Part shown: positions 1 to 7,954 of the stretch, one piece after another | How positions within the stretch are numbered: the first letter of the stretch is position 1 | Layout: every line of letters begins with the position of its first letter | Source of the DNA: DRQF01 sp964559135 | Lineage (GTDB): Bacteria > Planctomycetota > GCA-002687715 > DRQF01 | Assembly (NCBI GenBank): GCA_964559135.1 | Contig: CAZLGG010000063.1 | Location: 1 to 23,078 of the forward strand | Reading direction: 5' to 3' | DNA: 23,078 bases | Translations under genes and position numbers: made by a program | The notes under the pieces: model-generated | Databases searched by the model: none | What the model was told of the DNA's origin: nothing | Seen by the model: the letters and a program-made list of their open reading frames with translations, nothing else

Positions 1-16
1 CGTGCAGTAGTGACCT

Positions 17-45
17 TGCCCCCTCCCGCATTGCGCGAGGGGGCA
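17..45. terminator. Strong GC-rich stem-loop, possible terminator
   Basis: Thirteen bases (17-29) pair with 33-45 around a 3-base loop (ATT), with a single C-C mismatch. The arms are TGCCCCCTCCCGC and GCGCGAGGGGGCA. No T-run follows directly on either strand (the nearest is TTTTT at 75-79), so it is not a textbook intrinsic terminator. It could end transcription of a gene to the left or be a dispersed palindromic element. Confidence 0.4.
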
Positions 46-82
46 TGGCATTCGAGCCTCATTGACGTTCAGATTTTTCTCT

Positions 83-106
83 CACGGAGGCACGGAGTCA
101 CAAAGA
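83..106. repeat. CACGGAG-type short direct repeat units
   Basis: Three 8-base units lie in tandem: CACGGAGG, CACGGAGT and CACAAAGA. Intergenic stretches with this look (alternating CACGGAG / CACAGAG units) are, from general knowledge, common dispersed elements in many environmental bacterial genomes, notably Planctomycetota-like ones. Only one copy is visible in the window, so its dispersal cannot be tested here. Confidence 0.4.
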
Positions 107-290
107 AGACCCTTTCTCTGGATCCGGGACGTCCCCGTCCCGCGGGTGCCGGGGGTCCTCCATGAAGAGCAGAGATCTTCGTTCCATCTCATGAACCGCC
201 GCGACCTCTTGGTGCGCAAGCTTGTCTTCACGCGGATGCCGGCGGAAACCTGGATGTGGACGACGCGAGTTCCCAAAGAGTGAGGCCTGA

Positions 291-301
291 GGGGGGGGGG
301 G
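291..301. repeat. Homopolymeric G tract (11 G)
   Basis: An uninterrupted run of eleven G lies in the non-coding region. Such tracts can vary by slippage, but this one is not clearly inside or next to a promoter or start codon, so there is no support for phase variation. It is also a place where sequencing length errors are likely. Confidence 0.7.
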
Positions 302-426
302 CGAGTGGGCCGCTATCGCTTGACGGTGGCTCGCAGCGGTCGCACGGACCAGTCACGTGAGATGCGCGTGACGAGGGACATGGATCTGGGGATCGTGACC
401 CGATACCGACGGTTGGGCGCTCCCCT

Positions 427-1671
427 TCACCGGCGGAAGACGAGGACGCGGGTGGAGGGGGGGGCGTCCGGGACGCGCGGGTCGGGGCCGTAGCGCGAGA
501 GCGCTTTTTCGACGTCTTGGTCGGGGGCCATGAGGACGATCTGGGGCGGCTTGAAGATGAGGGCGCGGCGTCGGAGTTCCGCCAGGTCTTTCCCGTCGGC
601 CACCACCATGGAGAGGCGGCCCGTGTCATGGCCCGTCTTTTCCATCCATCGCAACAGGTGGCGGTCGGAGCCCGCGATGAGCACCCAGGCGTGGGGACTC
701 ACCGCGGGATGGGCGGCGATCCAATCCAGACGGTCGGCGGCCCTTCGAGCCGCGTCGGAGCGGGGTAGGAGTTGCGGTGCGGCCACGGCGACCGCGAGTC
801 CCGCCGCCAGAACGAGGGCGCCCACCTCGATGCGGCGCACGGAGCCTCGGGAGGCCACGAGGAGGGCGAGGGCGGGCCAGACCATGGCCAACACAAGCTC
901 CTGAGGCTTCTGGACATATTCTCCCGGCGCCGCCATCGCGGCGGCGAGGAAGACGAGGAGAGTGAGCAACGCGTCCTTCCACCCTCCCCGCCGGTGAAGG
1001 ACCCAGCCGAAAAGGAGGGCAGCGACCATGGGACCCGCGACGACCCCCATCGTGTCCGAGCCTGCGAAGGCGCGGCCGAGATCCATCATGCCTTCCCGGA
1101 ATCGAGAGGGACGAAGCGGTGTGAGGAGCGCCGCCGCGAGAAGGGCGAGGAAGGGGCCGCAACGCGACACCGTCCGCACCTCCAGCCGCGTGAACACGAG
1201 AAGGGTCGCCAAGATCGTCGCGACGGCGAGGCTTCCGACCCAGGGCGAGCCGATGCTCACCGCATTCCCGAGGAGCCCGGGAGCCGCCATGAGGGCCGGC
1301 ACGAAGATCCACGGGGCGCCCTGCCCGCGACGATGGAGTGCCGCCAGCAGGAATCCGGCCGTTCCCGCGAACCCCATGAGTGAAAGGAGGCGACTCGGGC
1401 GTTCCATGCCTCCCACCAAGAAGGACCACCCTCGCAACAGCTGTTCGGGGACGGCCACCGGCGGGAGGCTTCCCTCGCCCCGGAGGGCCAGCAAGAGCCT
1501 GGCCTCTGCGTCGGTGAGTCGGCTTTGGAAGCAGAGCGCCGCGAGGGCAGCGGTGATGCCGCCGAGGAGAATCCAGGGGGCGATGAATCCGCGCTTCGCG
1601 CCCGCCCCGGCGTTGGGTTCAAGGCCGGCTGGGCCTGCCTCCGACACTCTATTGGGTCTTGTGGGTCCCAT
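427..1671 (-). CDS. Polytopic membrane protein, GT-C-like (function uncertain)
   Basis: This 414-aa protein has about eight or nine hydrophobic segments (roughly residues 30-48, 96-112, 119-139, 143-161, 172-185, 208-225, 234-248, 258-273 and 281-299) and then a soluble C-terminal domain of about 110 residues. The layout is reminiscent of GT-C glycosyltransferases: an acidic first outer loop (TDAEAR near 53-58), a long helical bundle and a C-terminal extracytoplasmic domain. It is shorter than most GT-C enzymes and no decisive motif is visible, so the family call is inference. It is transcribed away from the plus-strand sugar cluster, with 138 bp between the two starts. The ATG at 1671 has no clear Shine-Dalgarno, so the true start could lie further in. 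A polyprenyl-phosphate-sugar-dependent transferase or a plain hypothetical membrane protein are both possible. Confidence 0.6.
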   Translation of the reverse strand: MGPTRPNRVSEAGPAGLEPNAGAGAKRGFIAPWILLGGITAALAALCFQSRLTDAEARLLLALRGEGSLPPVAVPEQLLRGWSFLVGGMERPSRLLSLMGFAGTAGFLLAALHRRGQGAPWIFVPALMAAPGLLGNAVSIGSPWVGSLAVATILATLLVFTRLEVRTVSRCGPFLALLAAALLTPLRPSRFREGMMDLGRAFAGSDTMGVVAGPMVAALLFGWVLHRRGGWKDALLTLLVFLAAAMAAPGEYVQKPQELVLAMVWPALALLVASRGSVRRIEVGALVLAAGLAVAVAAPQLLPRSDAARRAADRLDWIAAHPAVSPHAWVLIAGSDRHLLRWMEKTGHDTGRLSMVVADGKDLAELRRRALIFKPPQIVLMAPDQDVEKALSRYGPDPRVPDAPPSTRVLVFRR

Positions 1672-1809
1672 TCGGTTCTGGTAATGTCCTAACCTTCAAG
1701 AATTGCAAGGACTTGCGCCGAGTTCACTTCTACCGCGAAGGACCGTCGCGGCAGCTTAGAACCAGAATCTCTCCGGTGCAAGCACCGCCGAGCCCTGGCC
1801 GCAAAAGTC
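1672..1809. promoter_or_regulatory. Divergent intergenic region with two leader hairpins
   Basis: This 138-bp spacer separates divergent genes and must carry promoters for both. A weak plus-strand candidate is TTGTGG (1659-1664), 17 bases, then TAATGT (1682-1687) preceded by TG at 1679-1680. Each box matches the sigma70 consensus at only three of six positions. Two perfect inverted repeats follow in the leader: CCGCGA/TCGCGG (1733-1738 with 1746-1751) and CGGTGC/GCACCG (1774-1779 with 1782-1787). No good Shine-Dalgarno precedes the ATG at 1810, so the leader may be structured or the start weak. Confidence 0.35.
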
Positions 1810-3129
1810 ATGAATCTGACCTTCGTCCATGTCGTCGATCAGGTCCAGTTTGAGCCGGGCACGGCTCAGCTGGCAGCTCTCGCCCGTGGGACCGGATGGA
1901 ATCCGGTTTCCCTCCCCGTGGATTACGGGACCTCGAAAGAGGCTTTCCTCCAGTCGCTCCTCGACGCCGATCCCCATGTCGTCGCGTTTCGCCTCACCGG
2001 CGAAACCATGGAAGTCGTGGACTACATGGCTCGGGAAGTGCGCGCGCGCCGGCCGGCTCTCCCGTTTCTCTTCTACGGGCCCTACTGCCGGACCGTGACG
2101 GTGGAGGCTGGAGCCTTGCCCGGGCCCGGAGTCATTCTCACGGGCGAGCCCGAGACCGCTTTCCAGGCTCTCTTGGCCGCCTGGCCTCTGGAGGGCATCG
2201 GCCCCCTCCCCGGCGTGCAAGTCCTCGGCGAAGCCGCGTCGCCCGCGGAAGCGGATCTTTTCCATCCGGATGGAGCGCCCGCTCCGGAGCTCACGGTGTT
2301 CGGTGGGCCCCATCTGCTTCGCAAGGGTCGGGGAACGTCGTTCTTCGGTGAATTGGGCACGGCGCCCGTGGAGACGACCTTGGGCTCTCCGCTCGGTCTG
2401 CCGCCCCATGCGGGCCTGGCGGCCTTCAATCATCCCGTCGAAAACCGCCCGCGTCTGCGGCCGCTCCGGCCGTTGTTGGACGAATTGGCCGCTCTTGGAG
2501 ACGCGCTTCGCCACATCGAAGTGAGGGACCGCCCTTTCGCCTGGGACGGCGAACAGGGGGAGCGTTTCCTGGACCACCTGGGGCGGGAGTTTCCCGACGT
2601 CGAATTCAGTCTACGCGTCGTGCCGGAACCCACGCTTCCCGCTATCCTCGATCGCGTGGACCCAGCCCGATGTCGCCGCTTGGTCTTCGAGTTGGACGCC
2701 GCCGACGCGACGGCTTTCCAGCGCTTGCCGGAACTGAGGGACCCCGACGCCCTAGGGCGTGCTTTGGACGACGCATCCCGAAGGGGTTTCGCCACGGGTC
2801 TTCTCGTGACGGTAGGGCTTCCCTACGAGACGCCGGAGGAGATTCGGACGAAGCTCGGATTCATTCGGGATCACGGCGTTGCGCGGGCGCGGTTCTTCCA
2901 ATTCGAACCCCGCTACGGGTCCGAGTTGTTCGCCCTTTGCACGGAGGAGAATCTCCTCCCGAAGGGAGACGAAGGTTGGAATCGCGAGGTCTATACTCCA
3001 CTGGACCAGCCATGCATGGACATCGAGGAGTGGTACAAGGTGTGGCAGGAATGCATGAACCTTTCCGCCGAACTCCAGGTCCGAGCCGCTCCGACCCGCG
3101 TCGAATCGCACGGAGGGCGGACTCGTTGA
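1810..3129 (+). CDS. B12-binding/radical-SAM-like protein lacking the cluster cysteines
   Basis: This 439-aa protein has the architecture of a cobalamin-binding-domain radical SAM enzyme. Residues ~1-125 form a Rossmann-like B12-binding-type domain (PFLFYGPY near 85-92, GVILTGEPE near 107-115). Residues ~185-400 look like a radical SAM TIM barrel: IEVRDRPFAWD (236-246) sits where these enzymes usually have a VDDTF-like strand, and TVGLPYETPEEIR (334-346) matches the usual FIxGLPGETxE motif. Where CxxxCxxC should follow ET(S/T)xG, the protein reads ETTLGSPLGLPPHAG, so the three cysteine positions are S193, L197 and H200. The remaining cysteines (93, 288, 377, 402, 415) are scattered. It therefore should not bind a radical SAM [4Fe-4S] cluster and may be a scaffold, regulator or repurposed enzyme. 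It is the first gene of an eight-gene overlapping cluster. Confidence 0.75.
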   Translation: MNLTFVHVVDQVQFEPGTAQLAALARGTGWNPVSLPVDYGTSKEAFLQSLLDADPHVVAFRLTGETMEVVDYMAREVRARRPALPFLFYGPYCRTVTVEAGALPGPGVILTGEPETAFQALLAAWPLEGIGPLPGVQVLGEAASPAEADLFHPDGAPAPELTVFGGPHLLRKGRGTSFFGELGTAPVETTLGSPLGLPPHAGLAAFNHPVENRPRLRPLRPLLDELAALGDALRHIEVRDRPFAWDGEQGERFLDHLGREFPDVEFSLRVVPEPTLPAILDRVDPARCRRLVFELDAADATAFQRLPELRDPDALGRALDDASRRGFATGLLVTVGLPYETPEEIRTKLGFIRDHGVARARFFQFEPRYGSELFALCTEENLLPKGDEGWNREVYTPLDQPCMDIEEWYKVWQECMNLSAELQVRAAPTRVESHGGRTR

Positions 3130-3890
3130 GTTTCAAGCCGCCAGCCCTTCCCACCTTCGTCACGCGGCCGCCCTCGGGGAACGTGCTCGTCGTGGCGCCT
3201 CACCCCGACGACGAGATGATGGGACCGGGAGGCGCCCTCCTCTTGCACCGCGCGGCCGGCGACCCCATCAGCATCGTCGTCGTGTGCGACGGGAGTCTGG
3301 GGGACCCCGACGGGCATTTCGAGAAGGCAGGATACGCAGCCAGGCGGGCCCAGGAGACCCGCGATGTGGCGCGGCGATTCCTCGACACGGATGATGTCCA
3401 CTTTTTCGGTTTCGCCGACGGCATCACGGAGCAGGATGTCGACAAGGTCTATCCCAACCTTCCTCCCGAGCCCGACGAAAAGCGACGCGTCCTCGTCAAC
3501 GGCTTGTCGACTCACTTGAGAGGGCACATCCAGCGCGTGCGCCCTCAGGTGATCTACTTTCCATGGGTTGGCGAGTTCCATGCCGATCACTGGGGGACGG
3601 GGCAGGCCATCGAGAACCTCGTGAAAAACGAACCCGAGTTGTTCAGGGATGTGAGCATCATGGGATACGAGGTGTGGGCGACGGTTCGTCCGGACACGCT
3701 GCTCGACATCACCTCGGTTTTCGAGACCAAGCTGGAAGCCATCCGCTGCTACGAGACCCAAACGCGCTACGTTGACTATTCGCGCGTCGTCGGAGGTCTG
3801 AATCGCTACCGCGGCATGCTCATCCCTGGGACGAAGACCCGTTATGCCGAGGCCTTCATGGGGCGCTACCGTGGAGTCGACGGGACGTGA
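3126..3890 (+). CDS. PIG-L family N-acetyl-sugar deacetylase (first copy)
   Basis: The predicted product is 254 aa, the normal length for LmbE/PIG-L zinc deacetylases, which remove N-acetyl groups from GlcNAc-containing glycolipids or small molecules (MshB, BshB and PIG-L are known members). The diagnostic APHPDDE motif is at residues 24-30 and a HADH motif near 152-155. Likely zinc ligands are H26, D29 and H155, with D28 as general base. I place the start at TTG 3126, which overlaps the upstream stop as TTGA and has GGAGG at 3112-3116, nine bases upstream. The frame stays open far upstream, but that part runs through the preceding gene out of frame and matches nothing. The context among glycosyltransferases suggests it deacetylates a sugar of the glycan being built; the substrate is unknown. 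Confidence 0.85.
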   Translation: MSFKPPALPTFVTRPPSGNVLVVAPHPDDEMMGPGGALLLHRAAGDPISIVVVCDGSLGDPDGHFEKAGYAARRAQETRDVARRFLDTDDVHFFGFADGITEQDVDKVYPNLPPEPDEKRRVLVNGLSTHLRGHIQRVRPQVIYFPWVGEFHADHWGTGQAIENLVKNEPELFRDVSIMGYEVWATVRPDTLLDITSVFETKLEAIRCYETQTRYVDYSRVVGGLNRYRGMLIPGTKTRYAEAFMGRYRGVDGT

Positions 3891-5341
3891 AGGTCCTGAT
3901 GGCTGTCCAGGACTATCCGCCCGACTTCGTCGGCGGCGTCGAGCGGACGGTCGAGGCTCTCTGCGAGGCTCTGGCCGGCTTGGGACACGACGTCGTCGTC
4001 TTCGCCGGTTCGGGGGATCGGCCGCAGGAAACATGCGTCGAACGCGACGATAGCACCGTCGTGAAAGTCATTCGTTTCAAGCGATCGTCGACCTACACCA
4101 ATCCGGTGGACGTCCACGCCCCCGAGGCCGAACTCGAATTCGATGCGATTCTTTCCCAGTTCTCTCCGGACGTTCTCCATGTCCACCATTGGTTTCAGAC
4201 GTCATCGGAACTCGTCTGGCTGGCAGCCCGCCGAGGCATTCCCGCCGTCGTGAGCCTTCACGATCAGTGGGCGACGTGCCCGCTTTTCTTTCGCATGCCG
4301 CAGCCCGATGGCGCTTTCTGTCGAGAGCCCGCGGGAGAGGAGGCCTGTCTCCCCTGTCTCGGCCGCACACGGCCCATGGAGCCGGTGGAGTTGAAACACT
4401 CCTTCCGCATGCGGGCGGCCAGTGTCGCGCAGGAGCTGGATCTCGCGCGCGCGATTCTCGTTTCCAGCGCGAGCCATGCCAGGTATCTCGCCGACCTGGG
4501 CGGGTGGCCGATCACCCGCGCCGAGCGGGTCCGCATTCGTCCGATCGGTGCCGCCGATCTTCCCGCGCTCCCCGAGCCTCCCGACGCCGAGAAGCTCGTC
4601 GTCGCCCACTGGGGGAATCTCTCCCCGCTCAAGGGGACGGAGCTGCTCGTGAAGGCGCTCGCTCGGGCCGCGACGGGCAGCCGCTGGACGGCAAGGATTC
4701 TCGGCGGCGCGGCGGACCCGAGCTTTCTCGATCATCTCCGTGAGACCGCGGGCGACGCGGTGCGCCTCGATCTTCGCCCGTCGTATCGCGTGGCGGACCT
4801 CCCTCGGGAACTCGAGGGGGCCCATCTGGCGGTCTTCCCCTCCCTGGCGGAGGAGACTCATTCCATCGTCCTCGACGAGGCTCTCCAGTTGGGGATGCCC
4901 GTCATTGTTTCCGATCGAGGGGCTTTGCCGGAGCGCATCGGGGAAAGGGGCGTGGTCGTCCCGGGCGGAAACGAGGAGGCCTTGGCACAGGCACTGGACG
5001 CCATGGCGGATGCGAGGGTGCGCGCCCGCCACCGCGCCGCTCTCCCGGGCCCGGTCGCCCGGCCGAGAGACTATGCGGAGGCCCTCATCGAGGTCTACCA
5101 AGAGGCCGTGAGCGAGGGCGCGCCCTCCACCGCCGATACGAAGGATCTGGCGCGCGTGCGTCTCGCCCACCGAAACGCTCGGCTGGGTGAAGTCGCGGCT
5201 TACCTCGTGAAGGTCGATGCGGAACGAAGACGTCTCGAGCAGGCGTTGAGCGAGTGTCGCTCTTCGTCCGAGGATGGAAGCGGGAAGCCCGACGAGAACG
5301 GCGCTACACTGGACGGATCGTTCGAAAGGGAGCCTGAATGA
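3887..5341 (+). CDS. GT4-type glycosyltransferase with C-terminal helical tail
   Basis: This 484-aa GT-B fold transferase (family 4, retaining, nucleotide-sugar dependent) starts at a GTG overlapping the previous stop (GTGA). GGAG lies at 3873-3876. The N-terminal acceptor domain opens with YPPDFVGGVER (residues 10-20), the glycine-rich signature of this group. It has LHDQW (124-128) followed by cysteines C131, C145, C154 and C157. The donor domain has the E-x7-E motif (EETHSIVLDEA) followed by GMPVIVSDRGALPE. A helical, charged tail of about 60 residues follows the catalytic part (from ~410). The catalytic part is clearly paralogous to the N-terminal transferase of the 13586-17290 fusion, including the stretch GMPVIVSDRGALPER. 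The sugar donor cannot be told from sequence. Confidence 0.87.
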   Translation: MKVLMAVQDYPPDFVGGVERTVEALCEALAGLGHDVVVFAGSGDRPQETCVERDDSTVVKVIRFKRSSTYTNPVDVHAPEAELEFDAILSQFSPDVLHVHHWFQTSSELVWLAARRGIPAVVSLHDQWATCPLFFRMPQPDGAFCREPAGEEACLPCLGRTRPMEPVELKHSFRMRAASVAQELDLARAILVSSASHARYLADLGGWPITRAERVRIRPIGAADLPALPEPPDAEKLVVAHWGNLSPLKGTELLVKALARAATGSRWTARILGGAADPSFLDHLRETAGDAVRLDLRPSYRVADLPRELEGAHLAVFPSLAEETHSIVLDEALQLGMPVIVSDRGALPERIGERGVVVPGGNEEALAQALDAMADARVRARHRAALPGPVARPRDYAEALIEVYQEAVSEGAPSTADTKDLARVRLAHRNARLGEVAAYLVKVDAERRRLEQALSECRSSSEDGSGKPDENGATLDGSFEREPE

Positions 5342-6195
5342 CTGACACCCCCAGCGTCTCCGTGATCACTCGCACGTGCAACCGTCCCCGAATGCTGGCT
5401 CGGGCCATCGAATCCGTCGCCGCTCAGACTTGGGAAGCCAAGCAACTGGTCGTCGTCAATGACGGCGGAGCGAGCGTCGAAGACGTCGTGGCGCCCTATC
5501 GCGATCGGATGGATATCCTGCTGTTGGAGTTCTCGCCGGAGGAGAAGCCGGGCCGTTGCTTGGCTCAGGTGCGCGGGATCGAGGCCGCATCTGGAGAGTG
5601 GATCGCCTATCTGGACGATGACGACTTCTGGTTTCCCGATCACCTCCAGACTCTGATGGAGGCTGCCAAGGAAACGGGGGCCAAGGTTCTCTACACGGAT
5701 GCGAACAAGGGCATCGAGGAGCCCGATGAGAACGGCAACTATGTCGTCACCAGGATCGAACCCGGCCCTTCGGAAGACTTCTCCCGGGCGGGGTTCTATT
5801 TGGGGTGCTACATCCATCTGTCCACGTTCTGTCATCACCGAACCGTGTACGACGAGCACGGAGGGTTCGATCCCGAGCTTCCAGTTCTCGAGGATCTCGA
5901 CCTGTTTTATCGCTATGCTTTCGATTACCAGTTTCATCACATCAAGAAGGTGACGGCCCAGTTCAGCGTTCGGACCGACTACACGAACGCGATCACCGCG
6001 ATGCGGCGTGAATTCGTGGAGACGAACGAGATGTTGGCGAAGCGCTACCTTCACATGGCGGTCGGCGACATGATGGCGATGCTCATTCGGGGTCGGGACC
6101 AAATCAACGGCCTTTACAACACGGTGACCGCGCTCTCGGCCCGCGTCGAGGAGTTGGAGCGCAGGCTTGCCGGCCTGGAGAAGAACGACTCATGA
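5338..6195 (+). CDS. GT2-type glycosyltransferase
   Basis: This 285-aa inverting GT-A fold transferase starts at an ATG overlapping the previous stop (ATGA). It opens with VSVITRTCNRP (residues 7-17), has VVVNDGG (38-44) for nucleotide binding and a YLDDDDFW metal-binding region with DDDD at 93-96. LEDLDLFYR provides the later acidic ExD-type motif. The last ~35 residues form a short coiled coil (about 258-281) that could mediate oligomer formation or contact with the coiled-coil GT4 proteins of the locus. No membrane segment is obvious, so it is probably a cytoplasmic enzyme working at the inner face of the membrane. Donor and acceptor are unknown. Confidence 0.87.
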   Translation: MTDTPSVSVITRTCNRPRMLARAIESVAAQTWEAKQLVVVNDGGASVEDVVAPYRDRMDILLLEFSPEEKPGRCLAQVRGIEAASGEWIAYLDDDDFWFPDHLQTLMEAAKETGAKVLYTDANKGIEEPDENGNYVVTRIEPGPSEDFSRAGFYLGCYIHLSTFCHHRTVYDEHGGFDPELPVLEDLDLFYRYAFDYQFHHIKKVTAQFSVRTDYTNAITAMRREFVETNEMLAKRYLHMAVGDMMAMLIRGRDQINGLYNTVTALSARVEELERRLAGLEKNDS

Positions 6196-6968
6196 GCGAG
6201 TTCTATCGCCGGTGGGAGCCTCTTTTCGATCCGCGAGATCTCGCGCACGGCGCCCTCCTCGTCCTCGCTCCTCACCCGGATGACGAGGTGATCGGTTGCG
6301 GCGGGCTCATTCTCGCCCACCGCGTCAAGGAACAGCCGGTCACCGTTGCCGTCGCCACCGACGGCAGGCTGGGAATCACGGGCGGTGCGGGAGACGACGA
6401 TTACGTGCGTTTACGTCGTGACGAACATCTGGAAGCGGGGCGAGTCCTCGGCGGAACGGAATCCCTCTTTCTGGGCTTTTCCGACGGCGGGTTGGCCGAA
6501 GCCCTGGCAACCGGGACACTCACGTCGGCGCTGGTCGAACTCTTGAATTCTCGAGCGTGGCATGCGGTGATTTTTCCGTCCCCCTTCGAGTTGCATCCGG
6601 ACCACCGGGCTCTCGGCCTGGCGAGCCTTCAAGCCTTGAAAACCGCGAGGACGCCGCCGACGATCCTCGCCATGGAAATCGGTTCGTTCATGCCGGCGAA
6701 TCTGCTCATCGATGTCACGCCCTACGCCGAGGAGAAGGACCGTGCGATGGGGTGCTACGCCAGCCAGCTCGAGCATCACGACATTCTCGCGAAACTCCGA
6801 GGCGTCGACGTGGCTCGGTCGGCGAACGTTCCCGATCGCGCCGTGCAGCGCTGCGAGGCATATCTGCGCATCGATCCCGAGCGCATTGTCGACTATCTGT
6901 CGGGTTCGTCCACGCTCCTTCGGCTCGTGGACGAGATGATGCCGTCTGTCCCCTGGGAGAACACATGA
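6192..6968 (+). CDS. PIG-L family N-acetyl-sugar deacetylase (second copy)
   Basis: This 258-aa zinc deacetylase of the LmbE/PIG-L family starts at an ATG overlapping the previous stop (ATGA). It carries APHPDDEVIGCGG at residues 26-38 and ELHPDH near 133-138. Likely zinc ligands are H28, D31 and H138, with D30 as base. It differs substantially from the first copy (3126-3890): the second motif is HPDH rather than HADH, and it has an N-terminal extension of about 15 residues containing FYRRWEPLF. The two copies are therefore more likely specialised for different sugars or steps than a recent duplication. Sitting between two GT2 genes in the same overlapping cluster, it most likely acts on a glycan intermediate in the cytoplasm. 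Confidence 0.88.
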   Translation: MSEFYRRWEPLFDPRDLAHGALLVLAPHPDDEVIGCGGLILAHRVKEQPVTVAVATDGRLGITGGAGDDDYVRLRRDEHLEAGRVLGGTESLFLGFSDGGLAEALATGTLTSALVELLNSRAWHAVIFPSPFELHPDHRALGLASLQALKTARTPPTILAMEIGSFMPANLLIDVTPYAEEKDRAMGCYASQLEHHDILAKLRGVDVARSANVPDRAVQRCEAYLRIDPERIVDYLSGSSTLLRLVDEMMPSVPWENT

Positions 6969-7954
6969 TGGAGGCCAGATCCGCTGAAATGGCCGCGGGC
7001 TCCGCCGAGTCCTGCCGTCGGGAGTTTCTCAACCAGGAGCCCCGCGACGGTCGTGCCACCGTGAGCGCGGTCATGACGTCGTTCAACAAGAGGAACGACG
7101 TGGCCAAGAACCTCGATGGGCTGCGCCGGCAGACGGTTCGTTTCGATGAGATCATCGTCGTCGACAACCGTTCGTCGGACGGCACGCAAGCGATGATCCG
7201 CGAGAAATACCCCGAAGTCACTTTCATCGCGATGCATCACTCGGGCTATGGCGCCTGCGAGACCTTCAACATCGGCTTCGGGACGGCCTCCGGCGACTAC
7301 GTCGCCATCCTCGATGACGATGTCGTCCTTCCGCCCGAATGGGTGGAGCTCATGCTCGCGAAATTCGCGTCCGAACCGGAAACGACCGGTGTGATCTCCA
7401 GCCGTGTGCGCGAGCCGGAGATGCCCGACTGGTACTGGAACGATCCCAGCGTTGCGACGGAGCGATACATGTCCACGTTCCGGGGATGTGCGAGCTTGGT
7501 GCGTCGTGACGTCTTGGAGCGAGCGGGCTACTACGACGATCGCTTTTTCATCTACGGCAATGAGCGGGATCTGTCCTGCCGCATCCTCAACGAGGGGTTT
7601 CGGATCCTCCAATACCCGGACGTGATCGTGGATCACGGGACGCCGTTCGGAATGAAGAAGAGCCCGAGGAGCCTCTACTATCACGTGCGGAATCTCTGGC
7701 TGTATCTCTTCAAGAACGTCTCCTGGTGGAACATCTTCAAGCTCTTCGTGGGGGTATTCCTGAAGCCGTTCAAGAGGAAGAAGGCCACGACGGACGCCGT
7801 GGGAACGATCGGGTTTTTCGGAACGGTTCGCGGGACGAAGCGGGGGCTTTGGATCTGTTTCAAGGCGACCTGCGCCGCATTCTGGAACCTCCCCTATTGC
7901 CTGAAGCGCCGGCGTGTTTGCAAACATCCGGACTTCCGTCTTCCGCTGCAATGA
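6965..7954 (+). CDS. GT2-type glycosyltransferase with C-terminal membrane-associating segment
   Basis: This 329-aa inverting GT-A fold transferase has its start at ATG 6965, overlapping the previous stop. A second in-frame ATG at 6968 is an equally good start, with GGGAG at 6955-6959. Motifs are VMTSFNKR (residues 36-43), IIVVDNRSSDGT (63-74) and ILDDDVVLP (115-123) with DDD at 117-119. GNERDLSCRI supplies the later acidic motif. The C-terminal region has an aromatic, hydrophobic stretch (LWLYLFKNVSWWNIFKLFVG) followed by a lysine- and arginine-rich segment, which suggests peripheral attachment to the inner membrane. The frame is open far upstream of 6965, but that part overlaps the deacetylase gene out of frame and is not coding. 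Confidence 0.86.
   Translation: MMEARSAEMAAGSAESCRREFLNQEPRDGRATVSAVMTSFNKRNDVAKNLDGLRRQTVRFDEIIVVDNRSSDGTQAMIREKYPEVTFIAMHHSGYGACETFNIGFGTASGDYVAILDDDVVLPPEWVELMLAKFASEPETTGVISSRVREPEMPDWYWNDPSVATERYMSTFRGCASLVRRDVLERAGYYDDRFFIYGNERDLSCRILNEGFRILQYPDVIVDHGTPFGMKKSPRSLYYHVRNLWLYLFKNVSWWNIFKLFVGVFLKPFKRKKATTDAVGTIGFFGTVRGTKRGLWICFKATCAAFWNLPYCLKRRRVCKHPDFRLPLQ

Larger units (their letters stand above)
1..426. other. Non-coding 5' region with hairpin, short repeats and G tract
   Basis: I find no convincing gene here. Short open frames exist on both strands, but they overlap each other, run through the CACGGAG repeat units and have no ribosome binding site or recognisable domain. The stretch holds a strong hairpin (17-45), CACGGAG-like units (83-106), a 7-bp perfect stem with a 4-base loop (125-142) and an 11-G run (291-301). 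It lies downstream of the minus-strand membrane-protein gene that ends at 427, so the 3' end of that transcript should fall here. Nothing recognisable is seen between 302 and 426. Confidence 0.6.

Noticed and set aside
62..283. Small open frame of 73 codons in the left intergenic region
   Set aside because: It runs through the CACGGAG repeat units, is overlapped by an equally long minus-strand frame and has no ribosome binding site or domain.
291..301. G tract as a phase-variation switch
   Set aside because: It is not inside a coding region or at a promoter spacing position that I can identify, so there is no gene it would switch.
2386..2409. Frameshift or sequencing error explaining the missing cysteines in the radical-SAM-like protein
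   Set aside because: The reading frame and motif spacing continue normally on both sides, and all three positions are changed by substitution. A single indel cannot explain this.
2670..3125. N-terminal extension of the first PIG-L deacetylase
   Set aside because: This part is out of frame with the well-supported upstream gene and has no family similarity. The TTG at 3126 with GGAGG nine bases upstream gives a normal-length protein.
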